The translations under genes and the position numbers were made by a program. DNA of 46,402 nt from Pseudomonas sp. CAN1 (GTDB lineage: Bacteria > Pseudomonadota > Gammaproteobacteria > Pseudomonadales > Pseudomonadaceae), in contig NZ_JASMRU010000007.1 of the NCBI RefSeq assembly GCF_030462585.1, forward strand, positions 239,253 through 285,654. Reading direction: 5' to 3'. Of the stretch, positions 1-11,084 are shown one piece after another (the stretch's first letter is position 1; every line of letters begins with the position of its first letter). The notes under the pieces are model-generated. The model worked only from the letters and a program-made list of their open reading frames with translations. It ran no database searches and was not told the origin of the DNA.

Positions 1-313
1 CATAACGCGCCAGCGTTATCCGCCATTGGCCACCGCACCACAGCCATCGGCGGATAACCGCAAGCGGTTATTCGCCCTACGTCGCTCGCTATGCGTGGCG
101 GGTTATCCACAACCCGACACGCCGCCCTGCCCTCTCCCAGAGGGAGCGGGAAACGCGCGGAGCCGGGTGTCTGGCGCAGCTACCGGCGCCGGCCACTCCA
201 CCCCCCAAGGTTCCGAACGGTTCCCTCTCCCTCTGGGAGAGGTTAGGGTGAACCCACAGTCACCCGCGATCCGCGCGCTGGACGCGCCGCGCATCCCACC
301 CGGAATTCGACTC
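1..313. repeat. Intergenic repeat region upstream of the MBL gene
   Basis: No convincing gene is visible in this stretch. It holds two kinds of dispersed repeat. At about 1-90 there are inverted GCGGATAAC / GTTATCCGCC units ending in CCCTACG, the same family seen near 20391, 20567 and 36282. At about 127-253 there are CCCTCTCCC / GGGAGAGG arms followed by GTTAGGGTGA, the same family as at 16737-16903. An open frame runs through it into the MBL gene, but that frame has repeat content and no Shine-Dalgarno site, so I do not treat it as coding. Confidence 0.7.
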
Positions 314-1039
314 ATGAAGATCGTCACCCGTGACCGCTGGTTCGAGGTCCGTCACTGCTACGACGGCGTCAGCCTGATCCACGAGCCCTACGTCCGCCCC
401 TTCTACCGCTGCAACCTGTGGCACATCCAGGGTCGCGAGCGCGACGTGCTGGTGGACAGCGGCTCCGGCCTGGTCAGCCTGCGCGAGCAGTTGCCCTGGC
501 TCACCGAACGCCCGCTGCTGGCCGTGGCCAGCCATACCCACTTCGACCACATCGCCGGCCACCACGAGTTCGACGAGCGCCTGGTACACCCGGCCGAAGC
601 CGATATCCTCGGCAACCCCGACGGCGAACGCACCCTGGCCACCGCCTTCGTCGACGACGAGATGTTCGATGCACACCCGGACTGCCCGCTGTGCTACGCC
701 GAATACCGCATCAAGGCCGCGCCGGCGACCCGCACCATCGACGAAGGCGATGTGCTCGACCTCGGCGACCGTACCCTGCAGGTACTGCACACCCCCGGTC
801 ATTCGCCGGGAGGCATCAGCCTGTGGGAGGAGAAGACGCAGACGCTGTTCTCCGGCGACATCATCTACGACGGCCCGCTGATCGAGGACGCCTACCACTC
901 CAACCTCGACGACTACGCCGCGAGCCTGGCGCGCCTGCGCGAGCTGCCGGTGCGCACCGTACATGGCGGGCACTTCGCGAGCTTCTCGGGGGAGCGGCTG
1001 AAGACGATGATCGATGACTGGTTCAAGGCCCACGAATGA
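314..1039 (+). CDS. MBL-fold metallo-hydrolase
   Basis: This is a 241-residue metallo-beta-lactamase-fold hydrolase, probably cytoplasmic because no signal peptide is visible. The metal-binding motif HTHFDH is at residues 74-79, with further ligand candidates His163 (TPGHSPGG), Asp182 (SGD) and His220 (GGH), so the two-metal site looks complete. The GHSPGG segment is typical of the glyoxalase II-like branch, but the substrate cannot be read from sequence. The ATG at 314 is chosen because the upstream in-frame extension lies in repeats. A bidirectional terminator follows directly. It may correspond to PA1415 of P. aeruginosa, by position only. Confidence 0.9.
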   Translation: MKIVTRDRWFEVRHCYDGVSLIHEPYVRPFYRCNLWHIQGRERDVLVDSGSGLVSLREQLPWLTERPLLAVASHTHFDHIAGHHEFDERLVHPAEADILGNPDGERTLATAFVDDEMFDAHPDCPLCYAEYRIKAAPATRTIDEGDVLDLGDRTLQVLHTPGHSPGGISLWEEKTQTLFSGDIIYDGPLIEDAYHSNLDDYAASLARLRELPVRTVHGGHFASFSGERLKTMIDDWFKAHE

Positions 1040-1061
1040 CGGGCCATCCGTGAAGAGACAT

Positions 1062-1094
1062 AAAAAACCCGCCAGCTGGCGGGTTTTTCTTTTG
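1062..1094. terminator. Bidirectional rho-independent terminator
   Basis: AAAAAACCCGCC-AGCT-GGCGGGTTTTT forms a perfect stem with A and T tracts on both sides. It can end the MBL transcript on the plus strand and the small ANR-driven transcript on the minus strand. Confidence 0.9.
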
Positions 1095-1111
1095 CGATGA
1101 CGCGGGCGTTA

Positions 1112-1246
1112 TCAGTAGCGCCGGCGTTGCTCCATCAGCCGACGTTGCTCGTCGCTGCGGATGGGGATGGGTTGCAGACGTGGAGGCTCGATCAGGCCGA
1201 GCGTGACACCGAGTTTCCACGCAATGCTTTGCAGCCAGACTTTCAT
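1112..1246 (-). CDS. 44-residue small protein, probable PA1414/SicX locus homologue
   Basis: A small gene on the minus strand encodes a 44-residue basic protein. It begins MKVWLQSIAW, carries the segment IEPPRLQPIPIR and ends in an Arg-rich tail (EQRRRY). A strong AGGAGG Shine-Dalgarno lies 6 bases before the ATG. An ANR-type box at 1389-1402 and a 9-bp hairpin at 1275-1303 lie upstream, and a terminator at 1062-1094 follows, so the whole unit would be an RNA of about 290 nt. The position next to the aphA region and the ANR box match PA1414 of P. aeruginosa, the locus that gives the oxygen-responsive small RNA SicX (from memory). The unit could act as RNA, as protein, or both. The identity is inferred from context, not from a search. 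Confidence 0.75.
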   Translation of the reverse strand: MKVWLQSIAWKLGVTLGLIEPPRLQPIPIRSDEQRRLMEQRRRY

Positions 1247-1274
1247 GGAATGCCTCCTCGTTCGAATTCAGGTC

Positions 1275-1303
1275 GGGCGACCCGTTACCACCATGGGTCG
1301 CCC
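1275..1303 (-). ncRNA. Leader hairpin of the small ANR-driven transcript
   Basis: GGGCGACCC and GGGTCGCCC form a perfect 9-bp stem with an 11-nt loop, about 28 nt before the small gene's start codon. It is not a terminator because no U tract follows. It is probably a structural part of the transcript, in line with a regulatory RNA. Confidence 0.6.
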
Positions 1304-1353
1304 TAGGAAGAATAGCCCGGCGTCCCACTCTCCGCCCGTGCCACTCACTCCTT

Positions 1354-1402
1354 GCAACAAAGACTATCGCCTTCCCTCGCCAAGACGCCTGACCTGAATC
1401 AA
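1354..1402 (-). promoter_or_regulatory. ANR/FNR-type promoter
   Basis: On the minus strand TTGATTCAGGTCAG (1402 down to 1389) fits the ANR/FNR consensus TTGATnnnnATCAA closely in the first half-site and partly in the second. A -10-like GATAGT lies at 1368-1363, which puts the start near 1354 and the box centre near -41. That is the class II activator spacing. Expression under low oxygen is therefore predicted. Confidence 0.7.
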
Positions 1403-1421
1403 GAGCGCGACATTTCCCATA

Positions 1422-2360
1422 TCACCGGCGAAGCATCCGGCGGATCCACTGTTCACTGCTCACCAGGGTGATGCCCGCCAGCACCAGCGCGGCGCCCGCG
1501 ACGAAGTTCAGGGTCAGCGGCTCGCCGAGGATCAGCACGCCGAAGGCAATGCCGAACATCGGCGTCATGAAGGAAAACACCGCCAGGTTCGACGCCAGGT
1601 AGCGGCGCAGCAACCAGAACCAGGTGAAGTAGCTGAAGAACGACACCACCAGCCCCTGGAACAGCACGCTGCCCACGCCGATGGCGGTAAAGCTGACGTC
1701 GTGGGTCTTGCCCAGCGCCAGCGCGGCGAAGGGAAGCAGCAGCGCGGCGATCAGCAACTGGTAGAACAACGTCAGGATCGGCTTGGCCTCGGACAGCCGC
1801 GTGGTGCGCACTGCCACGGTGGTCATGCCCCAGGCGAAGCCGGCCAGCACGCCGAAGGCATCGCCCAGCAGCACGTGGCTGTCCATGTGGGCGAAGTCGA
1901 AGCCACCGCCGAAGCACAAGGCGATACCGCCGAAGCACACGCCGATGCCGATCCATTGCAGCGGCCTCAGGCGCTCGCTGGGCAGCAGGAAATGCAGCGC
2001 CAGCGCCGAGAAGATCGGCGCCGTGTAAATGAACACCGCCATGTGCGAAGCCGAGGTGTAGACCAGCCCCTGGGCGATGAAGAAGAACTCCGCGGCGAAC
2101 AGCACGCCGGCCAGCAGCCCGCCCTTGAGCGTGCCCTGGCGCAGGAAGCCTTCCCAGCCGCCGCGCCAGCACATGATCAGGCCCACCGCAACCGCAGCCA
2201 CCAGGTTGCGCCCGAAGGCCTGCATGATCGGTGCGATGTCCGGCGCGGCGAGTTTCACCATCACCGCCTGGATACCCCAGATCACGCACAGGCCGGTCAT
2301 GACCTGGATGGCGAAGGCGTCGGCGCCCTTGCGCTCGACGATGTTGGCTTGGGAGTTCAT
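1422..2360 (-). CDS. EamA/DMT-family transporter
   Basis: An integral inner-membrane protein of 312 residues with about ten hydrophobic segments in two similar halves, the layout of drug/metabolite transporters of the EamA (RhaT) type. The ATG at 2360 is used (MNSQANIVER); an in-frame ATG 48 bases upstream adds a stretch with no membrane or family character. Members often export amino acids or other metabolites, but the substrate is unknown. It lies downstream of the binding-protein gene on the same strand with a 160-base gap, so co-transcription is uncertain. Confidence 0.88.
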   Translation of the reverse strand: MNSQANIVERKGADAFAIQVMTGLCVIWGIQAVMVKLAAPDIAPIMQAFGRNLVAAVAVGLIMCWRGGWEGFLRQGTLKGGLLAGVLFAAEFFFIAQGLVYTSASHMAVFIYTAPIFSALALHFLLPSERLRPLQWIGIGVCFGGIALCFGGGFDFAHMDSHVLLGDAFGVLAGFAWGMTTVAVRTTRLSEAKPILTLFYQLLIAALLLPFAALALGKTHDVSFTAIGVGSVLFQGLVVSFFSYFTWFWLLRRYLASNLAVFSFMTPMFGIAFGVLILGEPLTLNFVAGAALVLAGITLVSSEQWIRRMLRR

Positions 2361-2521
2361 GGCAAGGCTCGGCAGCAAGAGGCAGGAATCGGGAGACCGC
2401 AAGGACAATCGGCGGACTTCCTCGAAGAAAGCCCGCCGATCATGCCAGTTCGCGCCCGCCGGCCGCCAACGGAAATCCGCCGCTCGTACAAATAAGCCAG
2501 CTCAGCCCGCCGCCAGCGACA

Positions 2522-4763
<2,242 letters not shown>

Positions 4764-5016
4764 GGGAGTACCCTCAGAAGGATTCTTGTTGTCCGGTGAT
4801 GGGGAATTCTGCCCAGCGACCGCGCCGCACAGAACAGCGGAAGCGGCCAAAAGGGGATCGATGTGGCCAGAATTTGTGACCCTTAACCATCTGTGTCCAC
4901 GGATTATCCGGATTCACCCGGCAAAGGCCAGCCTCCACAGCGCTATGCTCAGGGAATTGTCCGGGGCATGGGCCGGTCGAACATCATCAAGGCTTTTGAC
5001 CACAGGATGGGGGAAC

Positions 5017-7476
5017 ATGCGGGAAACCTTCGTACGTGCCTGCAGCCAGGTGCTGCTGTTGCTGACCTTGACGTTCGCGGGGGCGGGCTTCGTGCTGGCG
5101 GACGAGCCGACCGACGTCCAGGCCGGCGATGCCATCCAGCTCCCGGAGCTGCCCGAGGATGCCGGCGTCGACCAACTGAGCGCACGCCTGGAACTGATCC
5201 GCCAGCGCGTTTCCGCTGACAGTGACGACGGCCTGCTGTCGAACCTGCGGCAGTCCGCCCTGGCCGTGCAGGCCCGCGCGGAACAGAACGCCACCGACAT
5301 CGCCGCGTCACTGTCGCGCACCGAGGACCAGCTCAAGGTACTCGGCCCGGTCACGCCCAACGAGGCCGACAGCCTGAGCAGCCAGCGCAAGGACCTCACC
5401 GACGCCCAGAAGGACCTGCAGAAACAGCTGGAGCGCGCCAACCAGCTGGACAAGAACGCCCAGGACCTCGCCGCGCAGATCGTCAACCTGCGCCGCAGCC
5501 AGTTCAATTCGCAGATCGCCACGCGCTATCCGCCGCCGCTCAGCCCGCGCTTCTGGTCCAGCCTGATCCGCCCCACCGACGACGACTTGGCCCGCCTGCA
5601 GGCCATCCGTGGGCAGATCGGCGACGCCTTCGCCCTGACCTGGCAGCCCGAGCATCGCTGGCCGTTCCTCGGTTGCGTGGTAGTCGCGGCGCTGCTGTGG
5701 ATACCCGGCCGGCGCCTGCTCGAACAGCTGCTGACCAAGGCGATGATCCGCTGGATTCCGGTCGGCCGCCTGCGCCGCAGCGCCCTGGCGGTGGCCGTCA
5801 GCCTGGCGACCATCGTCACCCTCGGCGGCGGCGCCATGCTCATCCGCGAAGGGCTGGACTGGCATGAACAGCAGAGCGGCAACATCGCCAACCTCGGTGA
5901 CCAGTTGCTCTCGCTGGTGCTCTTCTGCACCTTCACCGCCGGTCTGGGTCGCGCCCTGCTCGCGGTGCAGCGGCCGTCCTGGCGCCTGCCGGACCTGCCC
6001 GACCCGGTGGCCACTGCGCTCTCCCCCTTCCCCTGGCTGATGGCCTGGCTGCTGGTGGTGCTGGGCACCCAGGAACGCATCAACAGCGCCAGCGGTGCCA
6101 GCCTGGCGCTGACCGTGGCGGTGAACGGCATCACCGCCCTGGCCACCGCCATCCTATTCGGCACCGCGCTCTACCGCTACCGCCGCGCCCGCCGCGAAGC
6201 CGAAGGCCACGAGACCTCGCCGCTGGCTGGCATCATCGTCCTGGCCATCCTGCTCACCGTGCTGCTGATCGTGCTGACGCTGGTGAGCGGCTACCTGTCG
6301 CTGGCCTACTTCCTCGCCGGCAAGCTGCTCTGGGCCTGCGTGGTGTGCGCCACCGGCTACCTGCTGACGACCCTGTTCGTCGACCTCTGCGAAGCGCTGC
6401 TGTCGCCCCGGCAGAAGATCGGCGAGCGGCTGGCCGAGAATCTCGGCGTCGACCCGCGCCACCAGGCACAGTTCGCCACCCTGCTGACCGGCGCGGGGCG
6501 CACGCTGCTGGTGCTGTCCACCCTGCTGATAGCCTTCTCCACCTCCGGCACCAGCCCCGGCGAACTGCTCCAAGGCCTGGTGCAGCTGGTGGAAAGCGGC
6601 CAGTCGCTGGGCCGCCTGAACATCGTCCCGCAGGACATTCTCCTCGCTCTGGGCACCCTGGCCGCCGGCCTGTTCGGCCTGCGCCTGCTCAAGCGCTGGC
6701 TGGCCGAGGAGCTGCTGCCGGAAACCAGCATGGACACCGGCATGCGCGCCTCGCTGGTGACCCTGGTGGGCTACATCGGCATGGTCATCCTGGTGCTGCT
6801 GGTGCTCTCGGCGCTGCGCATCAACCTCACCAGCCTGACCTGGGTGGTCAGCGCCCTGTCGGTGGGTATCGGTTTCGGCCTGCAGGCCATCGTGCAGAAC
6901 TTCATCTCCGGCCTGATCCTGCTCACCGAGCGCCCGGTCAAGGTGGGCGACTGGGTCAGCCTGACCGGCGGCGTGGAAGGCGACATCCGCCGGATCAACG
7001 TGCGCGCCACGGAAATCCAGATGTCCGACCAGTCCACGGTGATCGTGCCCAACTCGCAGTTCATCTCGCAGAACGTGCGCAACGTGACCATGGGCAGCGC
7101 GCTGGGCGTGGTCGGCATCAACCTCACGCTGCCGCTGGATACCGACGTGCAGAAGGTCCGCGAACTGATGCTCAAGGCCTACACCGAGCACCAGAACATC
7201 GTCGAGACGCCCGCGCCCTCGGTGACCTTCAAGGACCTGAGCGCCACCGGCCTGACCCTCGCCGCCTCGGGCAACGTCAGCAGCCCGCGCGCCGTGTACG
7301 GCACCAAGAGCGACCTGCTGTTCACCATCTTCAGCGAACTGCGCGAGGCCGGCATCAACCTCAGCGTGCCGCAGAACCTGATCCTGCAGCGCCCATCGGT
7401 TGCCCGCAGCCTGCCCGCAGGCGCGGTCGAAGTGCCGCCGGCCAGCGACGACACGCAGCCCAAACCCCAGCCCTAG
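5017..7476 (+). CDS. Large MscS-type mechanosensitive channel (DUF3772)
   Basis: An 819-residue inner-membrane protein. A signal peptide (to about residue 29) precedes a periplasmic coiled-coil-rich region (about 45-170) of DUF3772 type. Many membrane helices follow (about 210-620), then an MscS pore and beta domain: the pore helix with GIGFGLQAIVQNFISG, then LTERPVKVGDWV and VIVPNSQFISQNV. This is the MscK-like architecture; such channels open under membrane tension during osmotic downshock. The ATG at 5017 has GGATGGGGG just before it and gives the signal peptide, so it is preferred over the far upstream in-frame start. It is divergent from aphA with a 253-base intergenic region. Confidence 0.9.
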   Translation: MRETFVRACSQVLLLLTLTFAGAGFVLADEPTDVQAGDAIQLPELPEDAGVDQLSARLELIRQRVSADSDDGLLSNLRQSALAVQARAEQNATDIAASLSRTEDQLKVLGPVTPNEADSLSSQRKDLTDAQKDLQKQLERANQLDKNAQDLAAQIVNLRRSQFNSQIATRYPPPLSPRFWSSLIRPTDDDLARLQAIRGQIGDAFALTWQPEHRWPFLGCVVVAALLWIPGRRLLEQLLTKAMIRWIPVGRLRRSALAVAVSLATIVTLGGGAMLIREGLDWHEQQSGNIANLGDQLLSLVLFCTFTAGLGRALLAVQRPSWRLPDLPDPVATALSPFPWLMAWLLVVLGTQERINSASGASLALTVAVNGITALATAILFGTALYRYRRARREAEGHETSPLAGIIVLAILLTVLLIVLTLVSGYLSLAYFLAGKLLWACVVCATGYLLTTLFVDLCEALLSPRQKIGERLAENLGVDPRHQAQFATLLTGAGRTLLVLSTLLIAFSTSGTSPGELLQGLVQLVESGQSLGRLNIVPQDILLALGTLAAGLFGLRLLKRWLAEELLPETSMDTGMRASLVTLVGYIGMVILVLLVLSALRINLTSLTWVVSALSVGIGFGLQAIVQNFISGLILLTERPVKVGDWVSLTGGVEGDIRRINVRATEIQMSDQSTVIVPNSQFISQNVRNVTMGSALGVVGINLTLPLDTDVQKVRELMLKAYTEHQNIVETPAPSVTFKDLSATGLTLAASGNVSSPRAVYGTKSDLLFTIFSELREAGINLSVPQNLILQRPSVARSLPAGAVEVPPASDDTQPKPQP

Positions 7477-7528
7477 AGCGGGGCGCCGAGAAGACCCGGC
7501 GACGGCTTGCCGCAAAAAACCTCAACTC

Positions 7529-7561
7529 GCCCGCAGCCCCCGTATCACGGGCGCTGCGGGC
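7529..7561. other. Strong inverted repeat after the channel gene
   Basis: GCCCGCAGC and GCTGCGGGC form a 9-bp outer stem around CCCCGTATCACGGG, which can pair further. No T run follows. It may be a rho-independent-like stop or a 3' stabilising structure for the channel mRNA. Confidence 0.4.
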
Positions 7562-7647
7562 CGAAACAATTCGTCATTTTGCCGTCATCAATCGGTTATC
7601 TGGCCCATCGACACTCGCAGGCTTTCAACCCCTGGGAAAGCCCGAAG

Positions 7648-8214
7648 ATGTTCCATAAAAAAGCCAACAAAGCTGCATCCCTCGCCCTGCTCGTCGCCGT
7701 CCTCGCGGGCTGCGCCGGCCAACAGCAGGTCGCCAGCAAGGAAGCCACCCCCAACAACGATGACTGGTACCTGGTGCGTACCGAATCGACGCTCTATGTG
7801 TTCGATGACGCCACCGTCTACCGCGACTATGTCGTCACCGGCAAGGCCGCGTACACGAAGGAAGTCGGCGAGAAGGACAAGTTCGGCCAGGACATCGTGC
7901 TGGTCGTGCGCGCCGAGGACCAGGGCAAGGACGTGAAGAAGATCGCCGGCTACCAGTTCCTCAAGCAGAGCATGCCGCCGGCTGCCGGCTTCTACGGCGA
8001 GATCCGCAAGGACGGCGTGATCTACGTGGCCCAGCGCTACGGCGACATGGTCGACATGAACGGCCTGGGCGAGCCGATCTTCCGCCACACCGAAATCGCC
8101 AGCGGTCCCAACGGCGAGCGCGTGGTGTACCTGATGCAGAAGGAAGAGAAGAAGCCCGAAGCGCTGATCGCCCGTTTCCAGAAGACCTACGGCATCACCC
8201 CGAACAAGGGCTGA
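7648..8214 (+). CDS. Predicted lipoprotein
   Basis: A 188-residue secreted protein with a lipoprotein signal: a lysine-rich start (MFHKKANK), a hydrophobic core and the lipobox LAGC with Cys22. The residue after Cys is Ala, with no Asp sorting signal at +2, so an outer-membrane destination is likely. The rest is hydrophilic with no catalytic motif I recognise. It lies 171 bases after the mechanosensitive channel on the same strand, with its own terminator, and appears to be a separate unit. Confidence 0.85.
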   Translation: MFHKKANKAASLALLVAVLAGCAGQQQVASKEATPNNDDWYLVRTESTLYVFDDATVYRDYVVTGKAAYTKEVGEKDKFGQDIVLVVRAEDQGKDVKKIAGYQFLKQSMPPAAGFYGEIRKDGVIYVAQRYGDMVDMNGLGEPIFRHTEIASGPNGERVVYLMQKEEKKPEALIARFQKTYGITPNKG

Positions 8215-8221
8215 TGACGCG

Positions 8222-8262
8222 AAAGGGCGCACTCCGGGGAGGGAGTGCGCCCTTTCTTTTTC
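8222..8262 (+). terminator. Rho-independent terminator
   Basis: AAAGGGCGCACTCC and GGAGTGCGCCCTTT form a long stem followed by CTTTTT, ending the lipoprotein transcript. Confidence 0.9.
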
Positions 8263-8288
8263 CGCCGCCGCAACGGCGCGGAGAAATC

Positions 8289-8504
8289 CTAGCTGGCCGG
8301 TTCCAATTGCACGGCAGCGATCGTGTTCGGCGCCTCGATGCCCCAGTCACCGAACTGATACCAGTCATCGCCGAGCATCTCGGCCGGGTGCATGGTGCGA
8401 TCCGCGCCGTTGCCGCAGGCCAGGTTGGTTGCCGGGCAGTAACGGTCGCAACCCCAGCAGATACGCTCGGGGTGCGGCGGATTGAGGGGGAATTTCTTGG
8501 CCAT
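8289..8504 (-). CDS. DUF3079 small cysteine-containing protein
   Basis: A 71-residue cytoplasmic protein beginning MAKKFPLNPPHPERICWGC. It has a Cys cluster (CWGCDRYC, then a later Cys) suited to binding a metal, as in DUF3079 proteins of pseudomonads. The ATG at 8504 is chosen because the family starts here; an in-frame extension 72 bases upstream is not family-like. No function is known. It lies just downstream of the AraC regulator on the same strand with a gap of about 130 bases. Confidence 0.8.
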   Translation of the reverse strand: MAKKFPLNPPHPERICWGCDRYCPATNLACGNGADRTMHPAEMLGDDWYQFGDWGIEAPNTIAAVQLEPAS

Positions 8505-8635
8505 GGTCAGGCCCTCGGGTTTCCTTGTGGGATTGCCCAAGGTATGCCCGACGGACGCAGGGACTCCTTGATCCATGACAAGTCCGACGGAAATTTCAGG
8601 CGCAGCGTGCAGGCACGGCGCTCATGCGCGGCTGC

Positions 8636-9655
8636 TTATGCACGGAAATGGCTCGGCGGCTGGCCGCTCCAGCGCTGGAAGGCGTGGCGCAGGCTGGCGG
8701 TCTCGCTGAAGCCGAGCTCCTCGGCGATGCGGTAGATCGGCATGTCGCCGTCCTGCAGCAGCTCCTTGGCGCGGGCAAAGCGCAGTTCGTCGAGCAGTTG
8801 CTGGTAGCTGGTCTGCTGTTGCTGCAGGTGGCGGCGCAGGCTGCGCGAGGAGCAATTCAGCCGGCGTGCCAGTTCTTCCAGGCCCGGTGGCTCCTGCAGG
8901 CGCTCGCCGAGGATCGCGCGGACCTTGTCGAGCCAGGCGCGGCGCGCGGCCAGGTCGATGTTCTGCCGGCGGCACTGTTCGAGCATCTCGCGGTGGGTCA
9001 CCGCGTCGGCCAGGGGCAGGCGCATGTCCAGCCAGCTCGCCGGGAAGCCGATGGCGCTGCGCGCGCAATCGAAATTCAGCTGGCAGCCGAACAGCGTGGC
9101 GTAGGCTGCGCGACGGTCGACCGGGCCGGCGTAATCGAACTCGGCGCGCAGCAGCGGCAGCGGCTGGCCGAGCAGGTCGGCGCAGGCCACCTTCAGCGAG
9201 CCCAGGCACAGCTCGGTGTTGAACGGGCGCAGCTCCTCTTCCTCGCCGTAGCCGGTGGCGACCAGCCAGGCCATGTCGCCGTCGACTTCCAGCGCGAGGT
9301 GGAAGTAGGTGCCCAGCAGCACCGGGTAGCTCAGGCCGATACGCAGCGCCTCACCCAGGGTCGGCGCGGAGATCAGCGCATAACCCAGCAGCCCATAGGC
9401 AGTGATCCGCGTGCGCACGCCCAGGCGCAGGCCGAGGGCTGGTTCGCCCGCGAGGTTCTGCACGTTGCCGAAGACCTGCTGCTCCTGCCACGGGCTGACC
9501 AGCCGGCGCAGGTCGAGCAGGTCGGCGCCGGTGATGCCGCTACCCTCGAGGATGGACTCGCGGCTGTGCCCCTCGGATTCCATCAGCGCGACGGTCAGCG
9601 AGGTCATATGCAGGGAGTTGAGCCAGGTGGAGCGGGAAAAGGTCAGAGGATTCAT
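8636..9655 (-). CDS. AraC-family transcriptional regulator
   Basis: A 339-residue regulator. Residues about 1-210 form the ligand-sensing domain of the OruR/ArgR-like AraC subgroup (segments GLLGYALISAPTL and GFPASWLDM), and the last 100 residues hold the two helix-turn-helix units. The first is LEELARRLNCSSRSLRRHL and the second is IYRIAEELGFSETASLRHAF. The regulated genes and inducer are unknown; no operator could be identified near it. Confidence 0.9.
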   Translation of the reverse strand: MNPLTFSRSTWLNSLHMTSLTVALMESEGHSRESILEGSGITGADLLDLRRLVSPWQEQQVFGNVQNLAGEPALGLRLGVRTRITAYGLLGYALISAPTLGEALRIGLSYPVLLGTYFHLALEVDGDMAWLVATGYGEEEELRPFNTELCLGSLKVACADLLGQPLPLLRAEFDYAGPVDRRAAYATLFGCQLNFDCARSAIGFPASWLDMRLPLADAVTHREMLEQCRRQNIDLAARRAWLDKVRAILGERLQEPPGLEELARRLNCSSRSLRRHLQQQQTSYQQLLDELRFARAKELLQDGDMPIYRIAEELGFSETASLRHAFQRWSGQPPSHFRA

Positions 9656-9837
9656 TCGATGCCCATCGTAGACGCTACGGCGCGCCAGCGGATGTTACCG
9701 CGGCCGGCGCAGGCCAGGGGGAGGCAAGTTGCGTGCCGGCCACCCGGCGTGGCCGTATCGATCCCCACGGGGCGGGGCTTGCGACTCCGGACGGAAGATT
9801 TCCTGCCCGGCTGCAGGGTTACCTTTGCGGACACCGG

Positions 9838-9857
9838 GACGGTGCGGGTGCACCGTC
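9838..9857 (-). other. Hairpin downstream of the VWA gene
   Basis: GACGGTGC-GGGT-GCACCGTC forms an 8-bp stem with a 4-nt loop just past the stop of the VWA gene. There is no T run, so termination is possible but not proven. The rest of 9656-9872 shows nothing I can name. Confidence 0.4.
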
Positions 9858-9872
9858 CTGGCGCTAAACGGA

Positions 9873-11054
9873 TCAGCCGCGGGAGAGGAAGCGCATGCCC
9901 TCTTCCAGGCCGCTCAGGGTCAGCGGGAACATCTGTTCCTTCACCAGCTCGCGCACCAGACCGGTGGAGGCGGTGTAGTTCCAGGTGTCCTTCGGGTACG
10001 GGTTGATCCAGATGAGCTTCTTGTACTTCTCCATGAAGCGCTGCATCCACACGTAGCCGGCTTCCTCGTTCCAGTGCTCGACGCTGCCGCCGGCCTGGGT
10101 GATCTCGTAGGGCGCCATGGCGGCGTCGCCGACGAACACCACCTTGTAGTCCGGCCCGTACTTATGCAGCAGGTCGAAGGTGGCGGTGCGCTCGCTGGAG
10201 CGACGCAGGTTGTTCTTCCACACCGACTCGTAGATGAAGTTGTGGAAGTAGAAGTACTCCAGGTGCTTGAACTCGGTCTTGCAGGCCGAGAACAGCTCCT
10301 CGCAGACCTTCACGTGGGCGTCCATGGAGCCGCCGATATCCAGCAGCAGCAGGAGCTTCACAGTGTTGCGGCGCTCGGGGCGCATCTGGATGTTGAGCAG
10401 GCCGGCATCCTTGGCGGTGTGGTCGATGGTGCCGTCGATGTCCAGCTCTTCCGCCGCGCCCTCGCGAGCGAACTTGCGCAGGCGGCGCAGGGCGATCTTG
10501 ATGTTGCGCGTGCCCAGCTCGACCTGGTCGTCGAGGTTCTTGTACTCGCGCTGGTCCCACACCTTGGCGGCCTTGCCCTGGCGCTTGCCGGCATCGCCGA
10601 CGCGGATGCCCTCGGGGTTGAAGCCGCCGGAGCCGAACGGGCTGGTGCCGCCGGTGCCGATCCACTTGTTGCCGCCGGCGTGGCGCTCCTTCTGCTCCTC
10701 GAGGCGTTTCTTGAACTCCTCGATGAGCTTGTCCAGGCCACCGAGGGACTGGATCTGCGCGCGCTCCTCGTCGGTCAGCAGGCGCTCGAATTCCTTGCGC
10801 AGCCACTCTTCAGGGATCAGCGCCTTGAGGTGGTCGTCGAGCTTTTCCAGGCCCTTGAAGTAGGCGCCGAAAGCCCGGTCGAACTTATCGAAATGACGCT
10901 CGTCCTTCACCATGATGGTGCGGGCGAGGTAGTAGAACTCGTCCATGTCGGCGAACACGACGCGGTGCTTGAGCGCATCGATCAGGTCGAGCAGCTCGCG
11001 CACCGACACCGGCACCTTGGCCGCGCGCATTTCGTTGAACAGGTTGAGCAGCAT
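9873..11054 (-). CDS. VWA-domain protein, CoxE-like
   Basis: A 393-residue cytoplasmic protein of the VWA (CoxE) type that works with MoxR ATPases. The N-terminal half is helical and charged. A Gly/Arg-rich linker follows (GGNKWIGTGGTSPFG, about residues 195-215). The VWA fold comes next, with the MIDAS-like LLLDIGGSMD, a Gly in place of the usual Ser of DxSxS. The ATG at 11054 (MLLNLFNEM) is preferred because the upstream in-frame extension lies in a REP element. The partner MoxR gene lies upstream on the same strand. Such pairs act as chaperones that insert metals or assemble complexes; the target here is unknown. Confidence 0.9.
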   Translation of the reverse strand: MLLNLFNEMRAAKVPVSVRELLDLIDALKHRVVFADMDEFYYLARTIMVKDERHFDKFDRAFGAYFKGLEKLDDHLKALIPEEWLRKEFERLLTDEERAQIQSLGGLDKLIEEFKKRLEEQKERHAGGNKWIGTGGTSPFGSGGFNPEGIRVGDAGKRQGKAAKVWDQREYKNLDDQVELGTRNIKIALRRLRKFAREGAAEELDIDGTIDHTAKDAGLLNIQMRPERRNTVKLLLLLDIGGSMDAHVKVCEELFSACKTEFKHLEYFYFHNFIYESVWKNNLRRSSERTATFDLLHKYGPDYKVVFVGDAAMAPYEITQAGGSVEHWNEEAGYVWMQRFMEKYKKLIWINPYPKDTWNYTASTGLVRELVKEQMFPLTLSGLEEGMRFLSRG

Positions 11055-11084
11055 GGCTGCACCCTCTCGTGAAACGTGGCCCTT

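Noticed and set aside
26..313. N-terminal extension of the MBL protein
   Set aside because: The stretch consists of intergenic repeats found elsewhere in the window and has no ribosome-binding site at its start.
6154..7515. 453-codon open frame antisense to the MscS-type channel
   Set aside because: Low-complexity Gln/Gly/His composition typical of antisense frames; the plus strand encodes a clear channel.
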